Assembly (NCBI GenBank): GCA_020912385.1
Contig: CP087209.1
Span: 496,001-560,000, forward strand
DNA length: 64,000 nt
From: Neofusicoccum parvum
Taxonomy: Eukaryota > Ascomycota > Dothideomycetes > Botryosphaeriales > Botryosphaeriaceae
Direction of reading: 5' to 3'
Positions within the stretch are counted from its first letter, which is position 1. Every line of letters starts with the position of its first letter. Below the pieces are notes generated by a model. That model made no database searches. It was not told the DNA's origin and saw only the letters and a program-made list of their open reading frames with translations. The position numbers and the translations under genes were made by a program. Positions 47,009-57,853 of this stretch are shown in pieces.

Positions 47009-48486
47009 ATGGCTGCCGTCGCTGTTGAGAGCCAAGTGGCACCCCACAAGAAGCAGCTTGCCTCGTCCATACCTTTCGTCGATTCGCTAGAGGGCGTCGC
47101 GTCTGAGAGCAGCGACCAGTACTCGACCTTCAAGAAGCTACAGAGGCAACTGGAGTACGTGGTGATACGGATATGATGGGAGCTCGGCTTACTGACAGTG
47201 GATCAGGTACATCCACCTGCAGGAGGAGTACATCAAGGATGAGCAGAGGTTCGTTGCGCCACGACAGCTTCCGATCTTGAGGCGGTGTCTAATCTCGGTA
47301 CAGGAGTCTGAAGAGGGAGTTGGTGCGCGCGCAGGAGGAAATCAAGCGCATCCAGAGCGTACCGCTTGTTATCGGCCAGTTCATGGAGGCTATAGACCAG
47401 AAGTATGTGGTATCCGATGTACCTTCAAGAAGCCCACGTTAACATCCTGCTAGCACCGGTATCGTTCAGTCGTCCACCGGCTCCAACTATGTCGTCCGCA
47501 TCCTCTCCACTCTCGACCGCGAACTCCTCAAGCCCTCGTCATCCGTTGCCCTCCACAGACACTCGAACGCATTGGTAGATATCTTGCCGCCGGAGGCTGA
47601 TTCGTCGATTGCTATGCTGGGTCAGGATGAGAAGCCCGATGTCACATACGCCGATGTTGGTGGTTTGGATATGCAGAAGCAGGAGATTCGGGAAGCTGTT
47701 GAGCTTCCCCTTACACACTTCGACCTCTACAAGCAGATCGGTAAGAAGAACATGCTAATGGTATATCTAGTTGGAATTCCTAGCTAACAAGTGGGTACAG
47801 GTATTGATCCTCCTCGTGGTGTCCTCCTCTACGGACCTCCGGGAACTGGCAAAACCATGCTTGTCAAGGCTGTCGCTAACAGCACCACCGCATCCTTCAT
47901 TCGCGTTGTCGGTTCCGAATTCGTGCAGAAGTATCTCGGTGAAGGACCGCGCATGGTCCGTGACGTTTTCCGCATGGCTCGCGAGAACTCTCCCTCGATC
48001 ATCTTTATCGACGAGATCGACGCTATCGCCACCAAGCGTTTCGACGCTCAGACGGGCGCGGACAGAGAGGTGCAGCGTATTCTTCTGGAACTGCTCAACC
48101 AGATGGATGGTTTCGACCAGACCAGCAACGTCAAGGTCATCATGGCAACCAACCGTGCGGATACTCTGGATCCGGCCCTGCTTCGTCCGGGTCGTCTCGA
48201 TCGCAAGATCGAGTTCCCTTCGCTTCGTGACCGCCGTGAAAGGCGCCTCATCTTCACCACGATCGCCTCGAAGATGAGCCTTTCTCCGGAGGTCGACCTC
48301 GACTCTCTCATCGTCCGCAACGATCCGCTCTCCGGTGCCATCATCGCTGCGATCATGCAGGAGGCCGGTCTGCGTGCTGTGAGGAAGAACAGGTACCACA
48401 TCATTCAGTCGGACTTGGAGGACGCATACTCCGCTCAAGTGAAGGGGCAGGGCAACGAGGGCGACAAGTTCGATTTCTACAAATAA
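47009..48486 (+). CDS. RPT3: 26S proteasome regulatory ATPase subunit Rpt3 (6B)
   Basis: AAA ATPase of the 19S base of the proteasome that unfolds and feeds ubiquitinated proteins into the 20S core. Five exons, 47009-47154, 47207-47248, 47304-47402, 47454-47740 and 47801-48486, give 419 residues, the normal size. An N-terminal coiled coil lies at about 40-80, followed by the OB-like domain. The AAA module has Walker A GPPGTGKT at 203-210, Walker B IIFIDE at 258-263 and the second region of homology. The C-terminus DKFDFYK fits the HbYX-type tail that docks into the 20S ring. All splice joins restore family-typical sequence, such as YIHLQEEY. The gene is convergent with the esterase gene, with stop codons 296 bp apart. 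Confidence 0.97.
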
Positions 48487-48782
48487 TCTTGTCTCGGACT
48501 GGCACGACATTCAGGATGGTCTGGCGTCTTTGGGCGCATCGGAATTAGAGCCTTGTAGTATATCGGAATCCAGAACATGGAGGGGCGAAGGCATTGCATG
48601 CAAGGTTTACGAAATAATACAAAGTCGTGAGAACGATCTTTATTGCATCAGCTTAACGAGCGAGAATTACTTCACGGGAACTGGACGGTGCGGTGAAAGA
48701 ACACATCGTAAGCTAGATTTTATGTGACAGATCCCGAGCCACTAAACACCCAACCAACGAAATCCATTGCCACTTAGAAGCG

Positions 48783-49580
48783 TCACTCGAGCGCGGGAAC
48801 GACCTTCTCCAACCACGTACACAGATCGCTTATTACCGGTGCGTGAATTGTGTGTCCCAACCCATCGTATTCATACACCTCGAGCGCCGAATCTTTCAAT
48901 CCGAGCTCAACCAACTTCTTCTGGGCCAGCGTCAGATACCTTTTTGGCACCAGCATATCCCTATTACCCCTCGCTAGCAACACTGGCACTTCGCCCACAG
49001 TCTCCGGGAGTCCGGCCTCGCTTCTCATCTTCTGAATTTGGTCCGTCAGAGGCAGGTAACCCATAAGCCCCGCGACCCCAGCAACTTTGCCGGCATAATT
49101 GCTGGATATCAGCCCGGTCAACACTGTCACAGCGCAGCCCTGGGAGAAACCGCCGATGACAATGCGGTTCGGTGGGATCCCACGGGCAACCAGGTCGTCG
49201 ACCAGGCTCTCGACATAGGCGACGCTCTGCTTGAGCCCGTCTTCATCTTCGGGGTCGTCGAGCTCGGGGCGCTGGGACGGGAACGGGCTCAGTGGCGTGG
49301 GCGTGTACCAGGCGCGCTGCATAGCGTCGTGGTTTTCGAGGGCGTTGGGGAAGATCCATTGCATGTAGGGCAGCTTGCCCGCGGATTGGAACTGGTCGCC
49401 GAGATCTGTTTTCGCTGTTGGTTTTCTTTCGGCTCTTCCAGTGTGTAGATCATGCTTACTTTCAACGCCTTCAGCGTCATCACCCAGACCATGCAAGTAT
49501 ATGAAGGCTGCAGAGTGAGCAGGATCAGAAGTCGGGGTTTTCGCGGGCTTCACGATGGGAGGGTCGCGTTCTGGTGCCAT
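48783..49580 (-). CDS. Acyl-protein thioesterase / carboxylesterase, alpha/beta hydrolase
   Basis: Serine hydrolase of the APT1/phospholipase-carboxylesterase family, which removes palmitate from proteins in the cytosol. Exons 49580-49460 and 49405-48783 give 247 residues. The 54-nt intron is stop-free and in frame, so the unspliced frame also reads through. I splice it because the join (GVENLGDQFQ) matches the family and the retained text is Lys/Arg-rich and foreign to it. Visible features are LHGLGD near residue 30, nucleophile Ser128 in GGFSQG, Asp190 in RGNRD and His225 in GLGHTIHAP. The insert before the nucleophile is acidic (ELDDPEDED) and longer than in small APTs. The start is the ATG at 49580; the frame is open further upstream but without an ATG. 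Confidence 0.88.
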   Translation of the reverse strand: MAPERDPPIVKPAKTPTSDPAHSAAFIYLHGLGDDAEGVESKHDLHTGRAERKPTAKTDLGDQFQSAGKLPYMQWIFPNALENHDAMQRAWYTPTPLSPFPSQRPELDDPEDEDGLKQSVAYVESLVDDLVARGIPPNRIVIGGFSQGCAVTVLTGLISSNYAGKVAGVAGLMGYLPLTDQIQKMRSEAGLPETVGEVPVLLARGNRDMLVPKRYLTLAQKKLVELGLKDSALEVYEYDGLGHTIHAPVISDLCTWLEKVVPALE

Positions 49581-49911
49581 GGTGGTATTTTGTTCGACAG
49601 GAACTCCGTAGTGCAATGTCTAGGAAGCGGAGGCGTGTTCGGGCCTAATATCATGAGCTTCTCCGCCATGCATACAGAGCGGCTCCCGCGGCTGAGCGGA
49701 GGGGCCGTCTCGGGAGACGGGTGCGCATATGTCAGAGGCATCTGATGACGTGAAGAAGCCTCGAGCTCGTCCCCTGCTCTATCCCTCCCCCGCAAAAAAG
49801 ATCGGCGGCTAGAGCAGCTCGCCCAACTTGGGCAAGTGAGCCGACAGAAAGTCTTCCAACCCACCCCGATCAACACCGGGCGTCTGCCGCGACGACTTCC
49901 ACACGCCCGAG
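49581..49911. promoter_or_regulatory. Shared divergent promoter of the esterase and Vps71 genes
   Basis: 331 bp separate the two start codons. No other gene is visible. There is no TATA box. Confidence 0.4.
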
Positions 49912-50817
49912 ATGCCACACATCGAGGTCATCCCCATCACGAGCGGTGCCGCCCCGGCGCCCGGCTGGGCCTACGTCCCCGACACCGGCTACGATCCGAG
50001 CAAAGCAGCCATCAACCCGACCGGCCGCAAGCGCACCGTGCGCCAGGACGTCGGCGGCACTCACGACCTCAGCGCCCGCCAGCAGACACAGCTACACAAA
50101 CGCATCGCCGAACTCGATCGCGACAACCAGAAGGATGTGGCACTACCTACGAAGGCAAAGGAAGGCGGCGCCGCCCCGCGCGAGAAAGCTGGGAGGAAGA
50201 TGACGCCCGCCGTCCGCAAGATCCTGCAGAGCGGCCGCACCTTCGCGCACTGGCTGGCAGACGAGGAGGCTCTGAGTGCGCAGCGGCCGGCTGGTGGACA
50301 AGGTGGCCAGTCTTCGGCTGCGCAGACGGCGGCGGCGAGTCCCGCGCCCAGCTCTTCGGCGGCGGGCCCCTCGGCGGCGCAGGGCAGTCGGTCGAAGAAG
50401 ACGCTCGCGTCGCGGACGAAGCGGAGTGGCTCTACTGCTGTGCCGTCGGGCTCTGCTACTCCGACCGCGCAGGCGGCACTCTCGGCGAGCAACACTGCGG
50501 CACCATCCCCGGCTGCCCAGCCTTCAGTGGACATGGAGCTGCCTGACGCCCCGCCGGCCGAAGAGGAGGATCCGCTGCTCCGTCCTATTGTGCCAACCCC
50601 TCCTTCTGCACAGCAAATCCAGGCATTGCTTTCACATCCGCCATTGCCATACGGCGCAGCAAGAGCTGCGCCTCCGAATCCAGAGGGCCCACCACGACGA
50701 CAATTCTGTGAAATGTGCGGATATTGGGGCCGGATCAAGTGCTTGAGGTGCGCGGCAAGGGTATGTGGGCTAGAGTGCAAGAAGGCGCATGATGAGACGA
50801 GTTGCTTGCGGATATAA
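49912..50817 (+). CDS. VPS71: HIT-type zinc finger protein Vps71/Swc6, SWR1 complex subunit
   Basis: Subunit of the SWR1 remodeller that exchanges H2A for H2A.Z. Single exon, 301 residues. The N-terminal 120 residues contain the YL1/Vps71-type motif region, including RKILQSGRTFAHWLADEEAL, which anchors the protein in the complex. The middle is a poorly conserved Ala/Ser/Pro-rich linker. A zf-HIT domain closes the protein with C266, C269, C277, C280, C285, C289, H293 and C298, only three residues before the end; this terminal position is typical of ZNHIT1/Vps71. The start ATG is followed by a family-like IEVIPITS leader. The gene is convergent with TSR3, with 130 bp between the stop codons. 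Confidence 0.88.
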   Translation: MPHIEVIPITSGAAPAPGWAYVPDTGYDPSKAAINPTGRKRTVRQDVGGTHDLSARQQTQLHKRIAELDRDNQKDVALPTKAKEGGAAPREKAGRKMTPAVRKILQSGRTFAHWLADEEALSAQRPAGGQGGQSSAAQTAAASPAPSSSAAGPSAAQGSRSKKTLASRTKRSGSTAVPSGSATPTAQAALSASNTAAPSPAAQPSVDMELPDAPPAEEEDPLLRPIVPTPPSAQQIQALLSHPPLPYGAARAAPPNPEGPPRRQFCEMCGYWGRIKCLRCAARVCGLECKKAHDETSCLRI

Positions 50818-50947
50818 GAAAGTGCTAGAACAGCGGGCGTTGGACACGAAGTCACTGTGGCATGCAATTGAGGCGTTCGGAGGAGCATTTAGAAGTTTTG
50901 GGCGTTAAGATACCCTTTTTCATTCATACATTTGATATCGTTTCCTC

Positions 50948-52099
50948 CTACCATTTCTTCGGAGCTCCAATACTCGCTCTTGAGAAGCTCGCGCTCACCG
51001 CAGTGGTGTCTTTGGACTTGAGCCTTTGCTTCGCAGTAATGCCAGTCCTATCGGTCACGGGTGTCGCATTGATGATGTTATCGAACTCGTCGTCCAATCC
51101 ATCGATGTCCGATCCAGACTCGGCATCGGAATCCTCGTGTAAGACAGGCGGGGCTTCTGGTTTTGCTATCGTCTCGGGCTCCTTCTTCGCTTCGGGGTCG
51201 GGGTTGGCGAAAGGCTTCGATGCTAGAACCCGGCGCCGTAATTCCGCCATTTCCTCTTCGTCGTCAGACTCCTCGGGGGGCAGTCCATATGGATCACGCT
51301 CTTCCTCCTCCTCTTCCTCCCCATCCTCCTTATCCTCATCCTCTTCATCATCATCCGAGTCATCTATCGCCCGTCTATTCAAGTTGCCACCCTCCCAAGC
51401 ATCGCCTTCAGCTAGCGCCGCCTTGTCGTTCCTGCTGGTATTGTATTCCCTCTCGATCTTGTCCAGCCATGCCTGCTCTGCTTTGAGGACCTCCTCTTCG
51501 CTTGTGCATGCTGCGTAGCGTTTCAGGAGCGCGGCGTTCATCTCGAGAAAGGCCTCGCCATAGGAGAACGACGACAAGATTTCCTCGGCCCATTCGAGAT
51601 GCCCGCAGATAGCATAGCAAGCCGCGAGAGCCTCAACGCAGTTCAGTCGCCACGGGCGGCCATAATTGGTCTGGTTCGCAGCCACGAGGTAGGGCAGAAG
51701 ACGCTCACACTTGCCGCCGATGCGGGAGAAGGGCACTTCGTCGATCCGGTTCCACGACGCCTCGACGACGGCGGCGCCGTACTGCTCCAGCAGCTCGCGG
51801 TCCTGTGGGGACACGGTCTTTTTGGCCTTCGGTGACACGACGACACCAGCAAACTTTTGGCCGACGTGCAGCTCGCGCATCATCCCCAGGCGCATAAGCC
51901 GCTTGCCAGAGCACCTCTTGGCGTCGCAGTGGCCCAGGTCCCATGCGGCAGCCTTGAAGCCCGGTCTCTTGGGCGCGCGTTCGCCATCCTCGCCTTCGTC
52001 GTCGTCGCCGCGCGGGCCGCGCTGGCGCGGAGGATTGCTGTATTTTTTGCCGCCGCGGCCGCCGCGACCCGAAAAGCCGTCCTTCTTGTGGCGCACCAT
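50948..52099 (-). CDS. TSR3: 18S rRNA aminocarboxypropyltransferase Tsr3
   Basis: Transfers the 3-amino-3-carboxypropyl group from S-adenosylmethionine to the hypermodified pseudouridine of 18S rRNA, a late cytoplasmic step in small-subunit maturation. Single exon, 383 residues. An N-terminal basic Gly/Arg-rich leader is followed by the RLI-like metal-binding homology segment (DLGHCDAKRCSGKRL) and the DUF367 core to about residue 225, with ASWNRIDEVPF and ANQTNYGRPWRLNCVEA as the conserved SAM-pocket stretches. The C-terminal 150 residues are very acidic and Ser-rich, a low-complexity tail known in fungal Tsr3. The start ATG opens with MVRHKKDGF. It shares a 422-bp divergent promoter with the GGA gene. 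Confidence 0.93.
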   Translation of the reverse strand: MVRHKKDGFSGRGGRGGKKYSNPPRQRGPRGDDDEGEDGERAPKRPGFKAAAWDLGHCDAKRCSGKRLMRLGMMRELHVGQKFAGVVVSPKAKKTVSPQDRELLEQYGAAVVEASWNRIDEVPFSRIGGKCERLLPYLVAANQTNYGRPWRLNCVEALAACYAICGHLEWAEEILSSFSYGEAFLEMNAALLKRYAACTSEEEVLKAEQAWLDKIEREYNTSRNDKAALAEGDAWEGGNLNRRAIDDSDDDEEDEDKEDGEEEEEEERDPYGLPPEESDDEEEMAELRRRVLASKPFANPDPEAKKEPETIAKPEAPPVLHEDSDAESGSDIDGLDDEFDNIINATPVTDRTGITAKQRLKSKDTTAVSASFSRASIGAPKKW

Positions 52100-52521
52100 G
52101 GCTGCTGGTTCCGGTGCTGGTGGAGTGCGTGCGGACGAGGATGGCGATGCGTCTCAGCGTGTGCAGCGCGCGCCGTGGTGCGTGTGCGTGTGGGCAGCAG
52201 GCGGGCTGTTGGCTGTCGGCGGAAAGGGCAGCAGCGATGACGCGGGGCTGCAAAAAAGGCGTCGCCTCGGAGCTTGGGCTCGGGCTGCCTGGGCCCCCTG
52301 TCCTGGCCGCTGGCCGCTGGCCGCTGACGAACCCCCACTGCATTGCAGGCCGTCATCCCGGAGCGTGGCCTGTACTCTCGCCCAGTGCCTGCCACCACCG
52401 CCTCGCCCTCCACCTCCACCGCTCCCACGCATCGCCGCAGCCACCTCCGCCCAATTCCACCCCTCCCGCACTGCGCCCGCTCGCTGCTCCATCGCCCACC
52501 GTGGAGGCTACGTCAGCCCGG
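52100..52521. promoter_or_regulatory. Shared divergent promoter of TSR3 and the GGA gene
   Basis: 422 bp between start codons, pyrimidine-rich on the plus strand near 52370-52500. No other gene is supported. Confidence 0.4.
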
Positions 52522-54719
52522 ATGGCGGCCCGCGACCGCTTCGGCGGCTTCGCTGAGCCGGCCATGAGTCCATTGCAGCGCTACATCATGAACGCGTGCG
52601 ATCCGCAGAACTTCGAGCCCAACCTGGCCCTCAACATCGAGATCGCCGAGCTCGTCAACCAGAAGAAGGGCAGTGCTCCGCGCGAGGCCGCCATGGAGAT
52701 CGTCAAGTTTGTCAACTCGCGCAACCCGAACGTGTCGCTGCTCGCCCTCAACCTGCTGGACATCTGCGTCAAGAACTGCGGCTACCCCTTCCACCTGCAA
52801 ATCAGCACCAAGGAGTTCCTCAACGAGCTTGTCCGCCGCTTCCCCGAGCGCCCTCCCGTCCACTCGTCGCGCGTCCAGAATCGCATCCTTGAGCTGATCG
52901 AGGAATGGCGCTCCACAATCTGCATGACCTCACGCTACAAGGAGGACCTGGGCTTCATCCGCGACATGCACCGCCTGCTCAGCTACAAGGGCTATACCTT
53001 CCCCGAAATCAGACGCGAGGACGCCGCCGTGCTGAACCCTAGCGATGTATGTATCCCGCTGCGCTGCCCCAGCGAGCGCTCCACTGACCCAATTCACAGA
53101 ATCTGAGGTCCCCCGAGGAAATGGAACAGGAAGAGCGTGAGGCTCAGTCGGCGAAGCTGCAGGAGCTGATCAGGCGCGGAACGCCCCACGACTTGCAGGA
53201 GGCCAACCGGCTGATGAAGGTGATGGCTGGCTTCGACACGCGAAACAAAACCGACTACAGGGCGAAGGCGGCGGAAGAGGTTGGCAAGATACAACAAAAG
53301 GCAAAATTGCTCGAGGACATGCTCCAGAAGCACCAGGCCGGGGATCAGATCAAGGAGGGCGACGTTTTCGAGGTACGCCCGGGCCAGCCGCTCTCTTGGG
53401 AGGCGGTTGTGAAAGCTGACCGCATGCAGGAGCTCGCCAATGCTTTGGCAAGCGCCCACCCGAAAATCCAAAAGATGTGCGAGGAAGAGTCGGACGATCA
53501 CGAGGCCGTGGCCAAGCTGCTGGAGATCAACGACAGCATACACCGCACCCTGGAGAGATACAAGCTCATCAAGAAGGGCGACGTCGAGGGTGCCGCCAAG
53601 ATTCCCAAGGGCACTCTGGGTGTCAGCGGAGCTGGCGTTAAGAAGGGCCCGGACAACGAGTTGTCTTTGATTGACTTTGGCGGTCCCGAGGAGGCGCCAG
53701 CTCCTACCGGCCAGGCTGGCGCCAGCTCGAGCGCTCCCGTGCCGAAGGGCAATGCGTTGGAGGACGATTTGCTCGGCCTGAACTTAGGGGACGACACCTT
53801 TGGACAAGGTGGGGGTATTTCTTTGGGCGCCACGAACGGGGCTGGTACGAATGCCTTGAATTGGACCTTGATCGGCATGCTAACCATGATCATTAGCCCT
53901 GCAGCCGCAGCCATCATCACAGACTCCCGTGCAAAATCTCCTTGGGTCTGGCCCTCCACCGCAATCAACCTCACCACAGCCGAATTACAATGCCTTTGCA
54001 GGACTTGGTGGCCCCTCGTTAATCTCACAGCCAACCCCACCCCAGAAATCCCCCATGTTTTCGCCACCGCCTCAGCAAACGCCGCAGAGGCAAGCAGATC
54101 CCTTCGCCTCGCTTGCATCGCCCCGAACTGGCTCTCCCTTCCAATTTCAGCAGTCGGTTAAGCCTGCAGCATCTCCATCAAGTGCTCTCTTCGATCTTGG
54201 TGGCACTTCGACTCCGCCTCCGGCGGCTCCGGCAGCGGCCTCAGCCCCTGCACCTGCGGCTAATGATGATGATGAGTGGAACTTCGCATCCGCATTGCCG
54301 GATCAACCGTCTGTCCAGACTGTTATCAATACCAGCATAAGGACCGATTTCACCGTCAGCCGTCAGAGCGACAATACCATCCACATTCAGTCTGTCATAT
54401 CGAATAACACGCCAGCACCCATATCCGAACTCACTATGCAGTTTGCCGTCACCAAGGTGAGTGTTCCATCCGATTGCCAAGTTTGCCAGCCCCTGGCCAC
54501 TGTTAACAGAAATCGTAGGGTTACACGCTCAAGCTACAGCCCCAATCAGGCAGACTATTGCAGCCCAACCAACAGAGTGGCATTGCACAGAACATCGACC
54601 TGCAAGGCGTCGAACCCGGCAAGGGCTCATCGGTCAAAATGCGCTGGAGGGCCAGCTACATGCTGGGCCCTGAGCGTAAGGAAGAGCAGGGTGAGATCAC
54701 GAGCTTGGGTGTGTCATGA
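52522..54719 (+). CDS. GGA: GGA-type clathrin adaptor (VHS-GAT-GAE)
   Basis: Arf-dependent monomeric adaptor that sorts cargo from the trans-Golgi to endosomes. Five exons, 52522-53046, 53100-53372, 53430-53844, 53897-54456 and 54519-54719, give 657 residues. A VHS domain covers about 14-150 (LALNIEIAELVN, LLALNLLDICVKNCGYPFH). A GAT domain with coiled-coil helices follows at about 180-300. A Pro/Gln/Ala-rich hinge with acidic and DLL-like (EDDLLGLNLGDD) clathrin-binding boxes comes next, and a gamma-ear (GAE) domain ends the protein from about 535. The second intron (57 nt) is in frame and stop-free. For intron 3 I chose acceptor 53896 over the next AGs because only it restores the frame with the 53845 donor. 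An alternative start at 52564 would shorten the protein by 14 residues. Confidence 0.92.
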
Positions 54720-56245
54720 CAGGTGTAATTTCATGGAGAGCAAAAGAGTTTTCATGTCGTATGCATTGGGGTGGAGTGTTGCTACCGCTGGAGGAAGTGA
54801 GGTCAAATTCAGGCAGCTACGGCTTGTCCTAGTGGTGGTGGAGTGTCAAGAAAGAAATAGGATACCAGAGAAATGAATGCCAAAGGTCGATGCGGAGATG
54901 GAACGAATTATTTAGAACTCGTGGTGAGTCCGCTCGACTCATGAAGACAGAAAGTGCCTCGTAGCTGCGCGAGAGCTTGTTTACAGCCTCGCATGAAATT
55001 TCTCCTGAAAAGCGTTGCATGTGCGCGATCCGTCCTTATGGGAGTTGTTCTTTTGGATTGAAAGAGTTGAAAGGCGGCTACTTGCCTAGAGATCATTTGT
55101 CTAGTGAGGCTACCATCTTAACATGGCATGGTGTTTGGCCTGCATTGCCTGGACTATGGATCTGGAGCCTTGAGGTTTGCCTGAAGCTCGCGTCCGCCGT
55201 ACCCCTTCTGTTCTTGCTATACTGCTGGCTTACGCTATCTACTTTGCCTCGGCTATACCCCGTACTGGTGTTGTGCTGTGGCTTTCGTAATAGCGCGAGA
55301 TCCGCGTTAGCTCGAGTATCATTCAAACCTTTTTCTAGAGCTTAAACAGACCTTCGCAATCACGTCCTAGAGCATTCCAACCCCCCGCTGTTTACTCGGC
55401 CCAGACCACCAACTGTCGCAGGCAATTGTCCCAGGCTGCCGACTTGACTCCAGCGTGCTGCTCTGGTCTTTGCAGTTCTGCGGTCTACGCTCTTCGGAGT
55501 ACAATACGATCCAGGACTCCATTTCATGCCTTGGCACGGAACGACTCGCCCTCCATCAAAAAGAAAAAGACTAGAGGTAGTCTTCCTTCACAAGAATCGG
55601 CAATGGCACGTAGTCATTACCACGACAACCACGAAGCTTGGCGTTTCTCACTCAGTAAGATTCATAGCACGCCAGCAGAGAGATGTCACATGCTCCGGGC
55701 AATAATCTTCACGTGAAGAAAACGGTCTGCTTCAAGGTCTTCTGAAATCTCTCTTAATATACTATCCCGAAGCCACAAAAAGGCATTTAACCGGATGCAG
55801 ACAAAAGTCGGTGAAGTAGGATCCAGATTAACCACTAGCTGGGCGATCTGTACATTAGTGGCGCACCATCTTAAATCAACCTCGCAGAATCAACTGAAGG
55901 CGCATCACTTGCGAGTTGCATGGTTTTAAGGAGTGTGTTTACTTCGCTCTGCAAAGCAGAGTTCGATATTCTTTGAATTGAACTAGGTGTAGAATAAGAT
56001 TATGCGTTACTTCATTCTTTGTGGGTCTTAGAAGTTGCCCAAAAACACCGATCCTCCCCCAAAAAGTTCTATATCGTGAAGGTATGTGCAAACAAACGCA
56101 AGTAAGTGGCCAGTATGTCAGGCCGGAGGGTATTCCTAAATGCCCAGGGGTATCTCTTTCTTTGTCCAAAAAAAAACAACCAACAACAAATAATCCCTCC
56201 CAAAATAAAAACGAGAAAAATGTTGTAAAAGTGAACCGGCCCAGT
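54720..56245. other. Intergenic region between convergent GGA and GH16 genes
   Basis: 1.5 kb of moderate GC with no supported gene. Open frames are short or lack an ATG start and domain. The left end is the GGA 3' region and the right end the GH16 3' region; the A-rich run near 56166-56178 lies on the plus strand. Confidence 0.6.
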
Positions 56246-57853
56246 CTAAAACGCCGCCGCAGCTCCTCCCAGAACAAAGGCCAAAGCAGCCGTTACGCAG
56301 ACGTGCACTAATGCGCCAGGCACGCGCACGCTCCCGGCCCCGCCGAGCGGCAATTTGCCGTTGACCAGGTACTGGGCATCGCCTTTAGCCGATTCGTCGG
56401 AAGAACCAGGGGAGGAGTTGACGCTCGTTTCGGCGGCTACGTTGCCTGCGGTCGTCGAGGCGGTGGCAGCGTCCGAAGATGCCGCGTCGGCCGTGGCGGC
56501 TGAAGACGGCGGAACCAAGCTCTCCGGCTCGTACGTGAACGGGCGGGACGTCTCGGCGACGGGGGTCGAGATGGCCGAGAAGATGACGGTCGGCGCGGCG
56601 GCGGCGGGTGCGGTGCTGGTCGAGGCGGCGGTGCTCATGGACGCTGTCTTGGTCCTGGTCACCTTGACCGTCTTCGTGACGCTGCTGGACGTGGAAGAGG
56701 TCGAGGTCGAGCTGGGGGTGGTGCTGGTGCTGGTGGAGGAGGTTGTGACGGGTGCGGGCTCCTGCCATTCAAACCAGCGGAAGGCGCCAAACTCCCAGTA
56801 GGCGTCAACAAAGGCCTGGGGGTTGTTCTTGACGAAGTCCTCGCAAGAGTCGTAGCCGGTGCGGGTCGGGCAGCTGCTCTCGCTCTTCCAGGTGGCGGCG
56901 CCCCAGTCGCCACAGAAGTCGGTGTTGACAACGATGCGCATATCGCGGAAGCGCAGGTCCCAGTCGCACTCGGGCCCGGAGAAGTGGCCCATAGGCTTTC
57001 CCCAGGCCTCGGTGCTCGGGGCAACGGTCACGGGCGAGGCGGTTGAGGTTAGGTTGATGGCGGCGGCCACATCGGCCGGCGAGGCTTGCGCGCGGCCGAA
57101 GAACCAGATCTTGATGCCGGTGCTCGTCCACTCCATGGCGAGGGTGCCGCCACCGGCGCTGTTGAAGCTGTCGCCGAAGGTGGGCACGATGGCATTAGCA
57201 GTGCGGCCGGCGCCTGCGTAGACGGGAGCGCTGCCCGTCGGGGCGCGGATCTGGCAGCCCGAGTTATCGTTGGTGTCGGGCTTATAGGCGCAGTCGTCGG
57301 TGTACACGCTGCCCGTGTAGTCTTTCTTCGAGTAGCCCAGGGCGCCGGATCCATCGTCGCCCGTCTCAGCAGGGTCGGTGAGCGAGCACTCGTCGCCCTT
57401 GAAGTCGCTGGTGTGCAGCGTCATGTAGTTGTTGGCCTGGTCGTTGGCGCCCTCGAGCATGTCAATCTCGCCTTGGGCCGGCCAGGTGCCGTCGCCCAGC
57501 ATCCACAGCGCGGGCCATGTGCCGCAGGCTATAGGCATATGCTTAACGTCGACGAGCAGGAGTCCTTTGTTGTACTTTTCAGTGCTGGTAATGCGGACTG
57601 CTGGGCGCAGATCGACCTTGTTGGTGGAGTCGACGCCAATTCGGACGGTAGAGTCGGTGTTGCTGAGCAGGTTCAGGGAGCTTGCGTTCTGGCGCGATTG
57701 ATACTCGACGGTCCCATGCGTTGGATCGTCGCCCTCGAAAAAGCTGAAGTGGTCGAAGAATGTCCGTGGTGTGTAGTCGCTGACTAGTGTGTATCCGGCT
57801 AATGTGCTGCGGACAAGGAGTACGGCCGCCAGCGCGTGCAGCAGGCGTGCCAT
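56246..57853 (-). CDS. GPI-anchored GH16 endo-1,3(4)-beta-glucanase
   Basis: Secreted cell-wall glucanase that hydrolyses or remodels beta-1,3 and mixed-linked beta-glucan. Single exon, 535 residues. A signal peptide occupies residues 1-19 (hydrophobic LLHALAAVLLV, cleaved after LAG). The catalytic GH16 domain runs to about 345, with the GEIDMLEG motif in which E129 is the nucleophile, D131 the helper and E134 the acid/base. A Thr/Ser-rich stretch of about 130 residues follows and should be heavily O-glycosylated. The protein ends in a hydrophobic tail that fits a GPI-anchor signal. The start is the ATG at 57853, directly before the signal peptide; the frame is open upstream, but that part is untypical. 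Exact linkage specificity cannot be told from sequence. Confidence 0.9.
   Translation of the reverse strand: MARLLHALAAVLLVRSTLAGYTLVSDYTPRTFFDHFSFFEGDDPTHGTVEYQSRQNASSLNLLSNTDSTVRIGVDSTNKVDLRPAVRITSTEKYNKGLLLVDVKHMPIACGTWPALWMLGDGTWPAQGEIDMLEGANDQANNYMTLHTSDFKGDECSLTDPAETGDDGSGALGYSKKDYTGSVYTDDCAYKPDTNDNSGCQIRAPTGSAPVYAGAGRTANAIVPTFGDSFNSAGGGTLAMEWTSTGIKIWFFGRAQASPADVAAAINLTSTASPVTVAPSTEAWGKPMGHFSGPECDWDLRFRDMRIVVNTDFCGDWGAATWKSESSCPTRTGYDSCEDFVKNNPQAFVDAYWEFGAFRWFEWQEPAPVTTSSTSTSTTPSSTSTSSTSSSVTKTVKVTRTKTASMSTAASTSTAPAAAAPTVIFSAISTPVAETSRPFTYEPESLVPPSSAATADAASSDAATASTTAGNVAAETSVNSSPGSSDESAKGDAQYLVNGKLPLGGAGSVRVPGALVHVCVTAALAFVLGGAAAAF

Noticed and set aside
54977..55345. 122-codon plus frame between GGA and GH16
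   Set aside because: Begins at a TTG codon, not ATG, and is Leu/Cys/Ser-rich without domain.
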